Assembly (NCBI GenBank): GCA_963714145.1
Contig: OY970235.1
Span: 6,138,001 to 6,202,000, forward strand
DNA from: JBBWZH01 sp035544115
Lineage (GTDB): Bacteria; Actinomycetota; Actinomycetes; Mycobacteriales; CADCTP01
DNA: 64,000 nucleotides
Direction of reading: 5' to 3'
Below the pieces are notes generated by a model. That model worked only from the letters and a program-made list of their open reading frames with translations, made no database searches and was not told the DNA's origin. A program made the translations under genes and the position numbers. This document shows positions 8,402 to 15,416 of the stretch, piece after piece (position 1 is the first letter of the stretch; every line of letters begins with the position of its first letter).

Positions 8402-8600
8402 GTGCCTCCTCTCGTTCTCTCGGCCGGTCGGTACACGGCCCGAGAACGAGAGACGCCCCGGCGCAGGGCGCACGGGGCGAACACCACCCGCCGGAGCGGG
8501 CAACGCACAACACCGTCCATCCTGCGCGGGCCGCCCGCCTCGACGGGACCTTAGGCCGGGCTCACACCCAGCGACCAGCGGTCTTCGGTTGAACACATCA
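8402..8600 (-). ncRNA. L10 (rplJ) leader RNA
   Basis: About 200 nt upstream of rplJ contain the core expected of an L10-binding leader, read on the minus strand as CCGAAGACCGCTGGTCGC followed by GTGTGAGCCCGG and AAGGTCCCGTCGAGGCGGG. Nearer the gene, CTCTCGTTCTC pairs with GAGAACGAGAG (8409-8452), ending right at the AGGAGG, so the ribosome site lies at the base of a hairpin. L10-L7/L12 binding to such leaders represses the operon in other bacteria; this one is assigned by recalled consensus, not by a covariance search. Confidence 0.65.
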
Positions 8601-8700
8601 ACGGTACCCGACCGCACGGACACCAACCAAAACCGTTCCCTGGCCGCACCCCGCCCCCGGTCAAATACCGGGGCCGGGTTGTCGGCCAACCGGAAGCAAC

Positions 8701-8731
8701 TCGGCCCCCCGGTCGCAGACCGGGGGGCCGA
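8701..8731 (-). terminator. Hairpin between rplA and the rplJ promoter region
   Basis: A perfect 13-bp inverted repeat (TCGGCCCCCCGGT, loop CGCAG) lies 112 nt after the rplA stop. It is a likely terminator of the rplK-rplA transcript, downstream of the larger gene-end element. Confidence 0.7.
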
Positions 8732-8754
8732 GCCAACTACCAAACAGGCACCTA

Positions 8755-8858
8755 CCGCACCGTGGGGTCCGCGGGGCTCGACCCCGCGGCCAGCATGACT
8801 CCGGCCGGCCCTCGGCGAGCGCGTTCCGCGAGCAGACTGCGGCTAGCCGGCCGGAGTC
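8755..8858 (-). repeat. Gene-end element C1: terminator-like repeat overlapping the rplA 3' end
   Basis: The element runs from CCGCACCGTGGGG through an 8-bp hairpin (CCGCGGGG/CCCCGCGG, 8769-8789) and the shared CAGCAT to a 13-bp outer inverted repeat: GACTCCGGCCGGC at 8797-8809 and its complement at 8846-8858. The second arm is the last codons of rplA. The 36-nt loop, which contains the stop, resembles the loop of a second copy after rpmG (26569-26672), although the two outer stems differ completely. Confidence 0.7.
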
Positions 8859-9562
8859 CCGTCGTCGAGCAGGTTGCGGGTGCGGTTCGGGTCAACCGGG
8901 ATGCCGGGGCCCATCGAGGTGGCGAAGGTGACCTTGCGCAGGTACTTGCCCTTGGCCGCGGACGGCTTGGCCCGGTTCACCTCGTCCAGCGCGGCGCCGT
9001 AGTTCTCGACCAGCTTCTCGGTCGGGAAGCTGGCCTTGCCGATGATCAGGTGCAGGTTGGACTGCTTGTCGACCTTGAACGCGATCTTGCCGCCCTTGAT
9101 GTCGGCGACCGCCTTGGCCACGTCCATCGTGACGGTGCCGGTCTTCGGGTTCGGCATCAGGCCACGCGGGCCGAGGATGCGGGCGATCCGGCCGACCTTG
9201 CTCATCTGGTCCGGGGTGGCGATGGCCGCGTCGAAGTCCAGGAAGCCCTCCTGGATGCGCGCGATCAGGTCTTCCGCGCCGACCACGTCGGCCCCGGCGG
9301 CCCCGGCCTCGGCGGCCTTGTCGCCGGTCGCGAACACGATCACCCGGACCGACTTGCCGGTGCCGTGCGGCAGGCTGACCGTGCCGCGGACCATCTGGTC
9401 GGCCTTGCGCGGGTCGACGCCGAGCCGCATGGCGACCTCGACCGTCGCGTCGTAGCTGGTGACCGAGGTCTCCCGGGCCAGCTTCACCGCCTCCAGCGGC
9501 GTGTAGAGCCGCTCCCGGTCGACCTTCTCGGCCGCGGCCCGGTACTTCTTGCCGTGCTTCAT
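8843..9562 (-). CDS. rplA: 50S ribosomal protein L1
   Basis: 239 residues, full length. Carries the conserved GPRGLMPNPKTGTVT motif near residue 130 and the start MKHGKKYRAA. L1 binds 23S rRNA at the L1 stalk and helps tRNA leave the E site; in many bacteria it represses its own operon. A GAAGGAG precedes the ATG. It follows rplK in the conserved order. Its last codons form one arm of an inverted repeat extending downstream. Confidence 0.99.
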   Translation of the reverse strand: MKHGKKYRAAAEKVDRERLYTPLEAVKLARETSVTSYDATVEVAMRLGVDPRKADQMVRGTVSLPHGTGKSVRVIVFATGDKAAEAGAAGADVVGAEDLIARIQEGFLDFDAAIATPDQMSKVGRIARILGPRGLMPNPKTGTVTMDVAKAVADIKGGKIAFKVDKQSNLHLIIGKASFPTEKLVENYGAALDEVNRAKPSAAKGKYLRKVTFATSMGPGIPVDPNRTRNLLDDGTPAG

Positions 9563-9621
9563 TTCCGTACTCCTTCAGTGGTGATGGCGGGCACGCACGC
9601 GGCGGGCCCTCCCACGGGTGC

Positions 9622-9639
9622 CGGGCCGGAACCGGCCCG
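9622..9639 (-). terminator. Short intercistronic hairpin after rplK
   Basis: A compact inverted repeat CGGGCCGG-AA-CCGGCCCG starts 6 nt after the rplK stop, between rplK and rplA. It may be a weak attenuator or an mRNA stability element rather than a full terminator. Confidence 0.4.
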
Positions 9640-9645
9640 AGCGGG

Positions 9646-10080
9646 TCAGTCCTTGACCGTGATGCCCATCGAGCGGGCGGTGCCGGCGATGATCCGCTCG
9701 GCGTGGTCGATGTCCAGCGCGTTCAGGTCGGCCAGCTTGGCCTGCGCGATCTCGCGGACCTGGTCACGGGTGACGGTGGCGACCTTGGTCTTGTGCGGCT
9801 CACCGCTGCCCTTCTCGACGCCGGCTGCCTTGAGCAGCAGCCGGGCGGCCGGCGGGGTCTTGGTGACGAACGTGAACGAGCGGTCCTCGAAGACCGAGAT
9901 CTCGACCGGGACCACCTGGCCGCGCTGCGACTCGGTGGCCGCGTTGTAGGCCCGGCAGAACTCCATGATGTTCACGCCGTGCTGACCGAGCGCCGGACCC
10001 ACCGGCGGCGCCGGGGTGGCCGCGCCGGCCTGGATCTGCAGCTTGATCACCGCGGACAGCTTCTTCGACTTGGGAGGCAC
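9646..10080 (-). CDS. rplK: 50S ribosomal protein L11
   Basis: 144 residues, the normal length. Shows the N-terminal KLQIQAGAATPAPPVGPALG motif that binds the GTPase-associated centre and stringent-response factors. It lies in the conserved nusG-rplK-rplA order, 46 nt after nusG. Confidence 0.99.
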   Translation of the reverse strand: MPPKSKKLSAVIKLQIQAGAATPAPPVGPALGQHGVNIMEFCRAYNAATESQRGQVVPVEISVFEDRSFTFVTKTPPAARLLLKAAGVEKGSGEPHKTKVATVTRDQVREIAQAKLADLNALDIDHAERIIAGTARSMGITVKD

Positions 10081-10126
10081 GTCTTCTCTTCTCTCGGCTT
10101 CCGATCTGCAAACTGCAGACCTTGGA

Positions 10127-10861
10127 TCAGATCTTCGAGACCTGGTTGAACGACAGCTCGACCGGAGTCTCCCGGCCGAAGATGGACACCAGCACCTTGA
10201 GCTTCTGGGCGTCCGGGCTGATCTCGCTGATCGTCGCGGGCAGCGTGGCGAAGGGCCCGTCCATCACCGTGACCGACTCGCCGACCTCGAAGTCGACGAC
10301 CTTAACGGTCGGCGTCGACGTCTTCTTCCGCTCGCTGGTCGGGGCCAGGATGCGGACCACCTCGTCCAGCAGCAGCGGAGACGGCCGGGAGGTCGCGCCG
10401 ACGAAACCGGTGACCCCCGGGGTGTTCCGGACGGCGCCCCACGACTCGTCGTTGAGGTCCATCCGGACCAGGATGTAGCCCGGGAACACCTTGCGCTGCA
10501 CCTGCTGCCGCTTGCCGTTCTTGACCTCGGTGACCTCTTCGGTCGGCACCTCGACCTGGAAGATGTAGTCCTCCATGTCGAGCGAGGCGATCCGGCTCTC
10601 CAGGTTGGTCTTCACCTTGTTCTCGTAGCCGGCGTAGGAGTGCACCACGTACCAGTCACCCGGGGCGGCGTCCAGCGCCCGGCGCAGCTCGGCGACCGGG
10701 TCTTCCTCGTCGGCGGGAGCGGCCGGGACCGGTGCGGCCGCCGGCGGCTCGGGCTCGGTCGCCTCGGTCGCCGCCGTCAGGTCGGCGAGATTCGCGCTCT
10801 CGTCGACCAGGTCGTCGTCAACCACGTCGTTGTCGACCATGTCGTTATCGGGGGGCGGCAC
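10127..10861 (-). CDS. nusG: Transcription termination/antitermination factor NusG
   Basis: 244 residues with a GTG start. An acidic N-terminal extension of about 65 residues, usual in actinobacteria, precedes the NGN domain (WYVVHSYAGYENKVKTNL) and the C-terminal KOW domain (VGESVTVMDGPFATLPATI). NusG binds RNA polymerase and links it to Rho or the ribosome. It sits 51 nt after secE, the conserved arrangement. Confidence 0.98.
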   Translation of the reverse strand: MPPPDNDMVDNDVVDDDLVDESANLADLTAATEATEPEPPAAAPVPAAPADEEDPVAELRRALDAAPGDWYVVHSYAGYENKVKTNLESRIASLDMEDYIFQVEVPTEEVTEVKNGKRQQVQRKVFPGYILVRMDLNDESWGAVRNTPGVTGFVGATSRPSPLLLDEVVRILAPTSERKKTSTPTVKVVDFEVGESVTVMDGPFATLPATISEISPDAQKLKVLVSIFGRETPVELSFNQVSKI

Positions 10862-10912
10862 GCGGTGAACTCTCTCTCAGTGCGTCGGGTGGTGCGGGTG
10901 GGCGGCGCCAGC

Positions 10913-11170
10913 TCAGCCGAACACCGCCAGCACGATCTTGGCGAAGCCGATGTCCAGCCCGGCCACCAGCGCCACCATGATCGAGACGAACACGATCACG
11001 ACGATGGTGTAGGTGACCAGCTCCTTGCGGGTCGGCCAGATCACCTTGCCGAGCTCCGCGATGACCTCGCGGATGAAGCGACCGATGCGGGACACCGGAC
11101 CACGACGGCCTCGGACGGCAGCCTTCGGCGCTGGCCGGGCTTCGGCCGCGTCCCCACGGGTTTGGGTCAC
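10913..11170 (-). CDS. secE: Preprotein translocase subunit SecE
   Basis: 85 residues from the GTG at 11170, which has AGGAG upstream. The C-terminal half has the SecE signature (FIREVIAELGKVIWPTRKEL) and one transmembrane helix. SecE clamps SecY in the general protein translocase. The short form with one helix and a charged N-terminal tail is typical of Gram-positive bacteria. It lies between tRNA-Trp and nusG. Confidence 0.97.
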   Translation of the reverse strand: MTQTRGDAAEARPAPKAAVRGRRGPVSRIGRFIREVIAELGKVIWPTRKELVTYTIVVIVFVSIMVALVAGLDIGFAKIVLAVFG

Positions 11171-11226
11171 GAGGTCTTCTTCTCCTCGGTCGAGGTCGGA
11201 TGCCGGCGGTGTGGTGGCCACGAGCG

Positions 11227-11299
11227 CAGGGGCGACAGGACTTGAACCTGCAACAACCGGTTTTGGAGACCGGGACTCTGCCAATTGAGCTACGCCCCT
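11227..11299 (-). tRNA. tRNA-Trp (CCA)
   Basis: 73 nt fold as a cloverleaf. The acceptor stem AGGGGCG/CGCCCCT, D-arm GTAGCTCAATTGGCAGAG, an anticodon loop containing CCA and the T-loop GGTTCAAGTCC are all present; the discriminator is G. CCA is not encoded. Position upstream of secE-nusG matches other actinobacteria. Confidence 0.97.
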
Positions 11300-11391
11300 T
11301 CGGCGCCCACCCGGCGAGCCGGGAAACGCCACCGGGGAGCACCCGTCTCCGCCCAGGGCTGCGCAGAGGACGGATACACCCCAGCTACGGA

Positions 11392-11422
11392 AGTGTACGG
11401 CACGCGACCGACCACGCTCCAA
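11392..11422 (-). promoter_or_regulatory. Possible promoter for tRNA-Trp/secE
   Basis: On the minus strand TTGGAG and TACACT are separated by 19 nt, with the -10 about 93 nt before the tRNA. The -10 is good but the spacing is long, so this is tentative. Confidence 0.3.
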
Positions 11423-11531
11423 CGCATCTGGCTGCCCGGTTTGTTCGGGCCTGGCCCGTACTGGGCCGGTGCCGGCCAGCGGCGCCGGGTCCGGCTCGGA
11501 TCGGGTCGGACGCTCTGCGACGATGGTGCGC

Positions 11532-12737
11532 ATGACGGATGCACCACGGGCTCGGGTTTCGGCGCGGATCGGCGGGATCGCGGAGTCGGCCACGCTGGCC
11601 GTGGACGCCAGGGCCAAGGCGCTCAAGGCGGCCGGCCGGCCGGTGATCGGCTTCGGCGCCGGCGAGCCGGACTTCCCCACCCCGGACTACGTGGTCGAGG
11701 CCGCCGCCGCGGCCTGCCGTGACCCACGCAACCACCGCTACACGCCGGCCGCCGGGCTGCCCGAACTGCGCGAGGCGGTGGCCGCGAAGACCCGGCGCGA
11801 CTCCGGCTACGCCGTCACGCCGGCCCAGGTGCTGATCACGAACGGTGGCAAGCAGGCCGTCTACCAGGCATTCGCCGCGCTGCTCGACCCGGGCGACGAG
11901 GTGCTGGTGCCGGCCCCGTACTGGACCACCTACCCGGAGGCGATCCGGCTGGCCGGCGGCGTGCCGGTGCCGGTGCCGACCGATGAGGCCACCGGTTACC
12001 TGGCCACCGTCGAGGCGCTGGCGGCGGCCCGCACGCCGCGGACGAAGGTGCTGCTGTTCTGCTCGCCGTCCAACCCGACCGGCGCGGTCTACCCGCCCGA
12101 CCAGGTCGCGGCGATCGGCCGGTGGGCCGCCGAAGCTGGCATCTGGGTCGTCACCGACGAGATCTACGAGCACCTGGTCTACGGCGCCGCCGAGCACGTC
12201 TCGATGCCGGTGGTCGCGCCGGAGCTGGCGGAGCGGTGCGTCGTGGTCAACGGCGTGGCCAAGACGTACGCGATGACCGGCTGGCGGGTCGGCTGGATGA
12301 TCGCCCCGGTGGACGTGACCAAGGCGGCCGCGAACCTGGAGTCGCACCTCACCTCGAACGTCTGCAACGTGGCGCAGCGGGCCGCGCTGGCCGCGGTCAC
12401 CGGCGACCTGTCCGCGGCGGCGGCGATGCGGGCCGCGTTCGACCGGCGCCGGCAGACGATCGTCCGGATGCTGTCCGAGATCCCCGGGGTGAGCTGCCCG
12501 GAGCCGTTCGGCGCGTTCTACGTGTACCCGTCGGTGCGCGGCGTGCTCGGCCGGGAACTGCCCGGTGGGCCCGCCCGGACCAGCGCCGAACTGGCCACGC
12601 TGATCCTGGACCAGGTGGAGGTGGCGGTGGTGCCGGGTGAGGCCTTCGGCACCGAGGGCTACCTCCGGCTCTCGTACGCGCTTGGCGACGACGATCTGGT
12701 CGAGGGCATCATCCGGCTGCAGAAGCTGCTCGGCTGA
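11532..12737 (+). CDS. Aspartate aminotransferase-type pyridoxal-phosphate aminotransferase
   Basis: 401 residues from the ATG at 11532; another in-frame ATG at 11523 is possible and neither has a clear ribosome site. A class I aminotransferase of the subgroup-I aspartate type: GAGEPDFPTPD near the N-terminus, FCSPSNPTGAV, and the PLP lysine 244 in NGVAKTYAMTGW. It interconverts aspartate and oxaloacetate with glutamate/2-oxoglutarate; a prephenate aminotransferase activity, known in some relatives, cannot be excluded. The terminator at 12767 follows. Confidence 0.92.
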   Translation: MTDAPRARVSARIGGIAESATLAVDARAKALKAAGRPVIGFGAGEPDFPTPDYVVEAAAAACRDPRNHRYTPAAGLPELREAVAAKTRRDSGYAVTPAQVLITNGGKQAVYQAFAALLDPGDEVLVPAPYWTTYPEAIRLAGGVPVPVPTDEATGYLATVEALAAARTPRTKVLLFCSPSNPTGAVYPPDQVAAIGRWAAEAGIWVVTDEIYEHLVYGAAEHVSMPVVAPELAERCVVVNGVAKTYAMTGWRVGWMIAPVDVTKAAANLESHLTSNVCNVAQRAALAAVTGDLSAAAAMRAAFDRRRQTIVRMLSEIPGVSCPEPFGAFYVYPSVRGVLGRELPGGPARTSAELATLILDQVEVAVVPGEAFGTEGYLRLSYALGDDDLVEGIIRLQKLLG

Positions 12738-12766
12738 CCGGTACGGGCTGACCGAACGTAGCTGAT

Positions 12767-12798
12767 CGGTCCGGCCGGGTCAGCATCCGGCCGAACCG
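12767..12798. terminator. Bidirectional terminator between the aminotransferase and EamA genes
   Basis: A 12-bp stem with one mismatch (CGGTCCGGCCGG / CCGGCCGAACCG) and an 8-nt loop lies between two convergent genes. Confidence 0.6.
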
Positions 12799-12839
12799 AC
12801 CAGGTCCGGGGTGATGTCGGGGCTCGTCCGGTGGTCCGG

Positions 12840-13667
12840 TCAGGTCAGGCAGGCGATCGCGGCCAGCGCCAGGGCGAGCCCGGCGGCCCGCCGGCCGACC
12901 GGCCGCTCGCCGACGAACACCCAGGCCAGCAGGGTGGTCACGGCCGGCGCCAGGGCGATCAGCATGCCGGTCGAGGTGAGGCTGCCGGTGCGTACCGCGA
13001 CCAGCGCGGCGACCGTGGCCAGCGTGGACGCGACGCCGTCGGTGACCGAGAGCGCGGCACCGCGGGGCCCCCGGCCGCGGCCGCGGCGGACCCGCAGCGC
13101 GATCGCGAAGACGACGGCCAGCGCGACGATCGTGCCCTGGGAGCCGACCAGCGGCCACATCCCGCTGTCCTTCGGCGTCCTGGACATCACCACGTGGTAC
13201 GAGCCGAACATGGCGCCGCCGACGGTCGCCAGCAGCGCGGCCTGGGTGTCGGTCTTCGTCTCCTCGGGCCAGCCGAGCACCGCGACCGCGGTGGCCGCGA
13301 TCACCAGCCCGGCCACGGTCGCCGGGCCGGGCCGGCTGCTGCCGGAGACCACCCCGATCGCGACCGGTACCGCGGCCGACGCGGTGCCCAGCAGCACGGC
13401 GCCGATGCCGACCGGGCGGCCCAGCGAGTAGCAGAGGTACGCGCAGGCGCAGCCGCAGAAGCCGAGCGTGCCGGCGGCGGCCCCGAGCAGGAACCCCTCC
13501 GGCCGGCCGGCCACCACGACGGCCGCCAGCAGCACCAGCGGGAACGCGGTGGCCTGCGAGATCAGCAGCGTGAGCGCGGCATGCTGGCGCCGGGACGCCA
13601 GCCCGCCGGCCAGGTTCGCGGTGCCGTAGCCGAACGCGGCGATCAGGGCGGCCAGCGCGGCGATCAT
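12840..13667 (-). CDS. EamA/DMT-superfamily membrane transporter
   Basis: 275 residues with about ten hydrophobic segments arranged as two five-helix halves, the drug/metabolite transporter plan. The second half includes TSTGMLIALAPAVTTLLAWVF and the EamA-like VGERPVGRRAAGL. Substrate unknown; relatives export amino acids, metabolites or drugs. It follows ribBA on the same strand but a strong hairpin separates them, so independent expression is likely. Confidence 0.85.
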   Translation of the reverse strand: MIAALAALIAAFGYGTANLAGGLASRRQHAALTLLISQATAFPLVLLAAVVVAGRPEGFLLGAAAGTLGFCGCACAYLCYSLGRPVGIGAVLLGTASAAVPVAIGVVSGSSRPGPATVAGLVIAATAVAVLGWPEETKTDTQAALLATVGGAMFGSYHVVMSRTPKDSGMWPLVGSQGTIVALAVVFAIALRVRRGRGRGPRGAALSVTDGVASTLATVAALVAVRTGSLTSTGMLIALAPAVTTLLAWVFVGERPVGRRAAGLALALAAIACLT

Positions 13668-13766
13668 GGCCGGTCACCCGCCCCGGGCGGCCGGCTCAGC
13701 CGCCGTCGACAGCGCCGCCGTCGACAGGACCGCTGTCGATGGAGCGCTGGGACCAGCGCCAGGCCG

Positions 13767-13800
13767 GGTGGCGGCCCCGCAGCCGTTGGGGGCCGCCACC
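13767..13800 (-). terminator. Terminator after ribBA
   Basis: A perfect 12-bp stem GGTGGCGGCCCC with a 10-nt loop, about 86 nt past the ribBA stop. An outer pair CTGGGACCAG (13747) and CTGGTCCCAG (13821) can extend the structure. Confidence 0.7.
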
Positions 13801-13885
13801 GCAGCAACCGGTCGACTGGTCCCAGGAGTCGACCGGGGTCTGAAGGGGATCGAAAGGCGATCCGGTCGCGGCGAGCTGGCGGCGG

Positions 13886-15181
13886 TCATGCCGTCCTCGC
13901 CGCGTGGGTGAGCGTGTTCAGCAGGTGCCCGGCGGCTGCCTTCGCGGCCAGGTACCGGCGGTTGTCGCCGGTCACGCCGGTCTCCAGCGGGATCCGGTCC
14001 AGCACCTTCACGCCGTGCTCGGCCAGGCCGTGCTGCTTGGCCAGGTTGTTGGTGAGCAGCCGGACCGAGGTGATGCCGAGCTGGCGGAGCACCTGCGCGG
14101 CGGCGTGGTAGTCGCGGGAGTCGTCGGGCAGCCCGAGCATCCGGTTCGCCTCGTACGTGTCGGCGCCCTGGTCCTGCAGGGCGTACGCGGCGATCTTGTT
14201 GCCGAGGCCGATGCCGCGGCCCTCCTGCCCGCCGAGGTAGACCAGTACGCCGCCGCCGGCGGAGCCGATGGCGGCCAACGCGGCCTCCAGCTGGGCGCGG
14301 CAGTCGCAGCGCAGCGAGCCGAGCGCGTCGCCGGTGCGGCACTCGGAGTGCACCCGGACCAGGGCCCCGTCCCGAGCCTCGCCCATGACCATGGCCAGGT
14401 GCTCGACACCGGTGACGGTCTCCCGGTACGCGTGCACCCGGAACCGGCCGTGCCGGGTCGGCAGGTCGGCCACGCCCGCGTGCCGGATCAGCGTCTCGGT
14501 CCGCCGCCGGTACGCGACCAGGCCGGAGATCGTCAGCACCGCGAGGTCCGGGAGGCCGTGCCGGCGGCGGAACTCCGGCCACTCGTGCAACCGCACCATG
14601 CTGCCGTCGTCGTGCTGGATCTCGACGATCGCGGCGACCGCGGGCATCCCGGCCAGCCGGGCGAGGTCCACCCCCGCCTCGGTGTGGCCGCGCCGCTCCA
14701 GCACCCCGCCGGGCCGGGCGATCAGCGCCGGTACGTGCCCGGGCCGGGTCAGGTCGGCCGCGTCGGACGCCGGGTCGGCCAGCACGTTCAGGGTGCGCGC
14801 GCGGTCGGCGGCCGATATACCGGTGTGCGTCTCGCCGGCCGGCCAGCGGGCGTCGCAGAGCACCGTGTACGCGGTCTGCTTGCCGTCCTCGTTCTCGGCC
14901 ACCTGGGCCGGCAGCCGCAGCCGGTGGGCCCGCTGCGCCGGCATCGCCGCGCAGACCAGGCCGGTGCCGTGCCGCACCAGCATCGCGACGGTCTCGGCGG
15001 TGATGCCACCGGCCGCGGCGATGAAGTCGATCTCGTTCTCCCGGTCCGGGTCGTCCGCGACGACGACCGGGCGGCCGGCGGCGAGCTCGGCCAGCGTGTG
15101 GCCGATCAGGTCGGTGCCGGGACGGGGAGCGGAGAGGGTCGTGGAACGGAGGTACTGGGAGCCGTCGGCGTCAAGGACCAT
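13886..15181 (-). CDS. ribBA: Bifunctional 3,4-dihydroxy-2-butanone-4-phosphate synthase / GTP cyclohydrolase II
   Basis: 431 residues from the ATG at 15181, preceded by AGGAGG. The N-terminal half has the RibB active-site motif DDPDRENE (43-50) and GHTEAGVDLARLAG. The C-terminal half is RibA, with the zinc cysteines in HSECRTGDALGSLRCDC and the GGQEGRGIGL loop. It makes both precursors of riboflavin, from ribulose-5-phosphate and GTP. It is away from other rib genes here. I saw no FMN riboswitch in the 235 nt upstream. Confidence 0.96.
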   Translation of the reverse strand: MVLDADGSQYLRSTTLSAPRPGTDLIGHTLAELAAGRPVVVADDPDRENEIDFIAAAGGITAETVAMLVRHGTGLVCAAMPAQRAHRLRLPAQVAENEDGKQTAYTVLCDARWPAGETHTGISAADRARTLNVLADPASDAADLTRPGHVPALIARPGGVLERRGHTEAGVDLARLAGMPAVAAIVEIQHDDGSMVRLHEWPEFRRRHGLPDLAVLTISGLVAYRRRTETLIRHAGVADLPTRHGRFRVHAYRETVTGVEHLAMVMGEARDGALVRVHSECRTGDALGSLRCDCRAQLEAALAAIGSAGGGVLVYLGGQEGRGIGLGNKIAAYALQDQGADTYEANRMLGLPDDSRDYHAAAQVLRQLGITSVRLLTNNLAKQHGLAEHGVKVLDRIPLETGVTGDNRRYLAAKAAAGHLLNTLTHAARTA

Positions 15182-15381
15182 GACGGATCGCCTCCTGCCG
15201 GTCGTACGCTGGGACCCCGGCCGGAGGCGGCTGGGCCGTTGGGCGTTCCTGGCAGTAGCAATGCTGACTGGCGGGTAACCACCGATGTATCCGTCGGCTG
15301 ACGGATATCCGAACGGCATCCGGAGGCTCGAACAGCCCGCGGTGGTGTCTACATACGTTGGCTGTATGGCGGTGTACGGCT

Positions 15382-15393
15382 GTAAGCGCTTAC
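15382..15393. promoter_or_regulatory. Perfect 12-bp palindrome, LacI/cre-like operator candidate
   Basis: GTAAGCGCTTAC, in the context TGTAAGCGCTTACC, lies between the end of the LAL regulator gene and ribBA, about 200 nt before the ribBA start. It resembles LacI-family operators. The rest of the 15182-15416 gap holds no gene I can support. Confidence 0.4.
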
Positions 15394-15416
15394 CGTGCCG
15401 CGACCGCGTGCCGCGG

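Noticed and set aside
15182..15416. FMN riboswitch upstream of ribBA
   Set aside because: None of the conserved riboswitch blocks (for example AGGGTGA or GACCGGCGGT) is visible on the minus strand.
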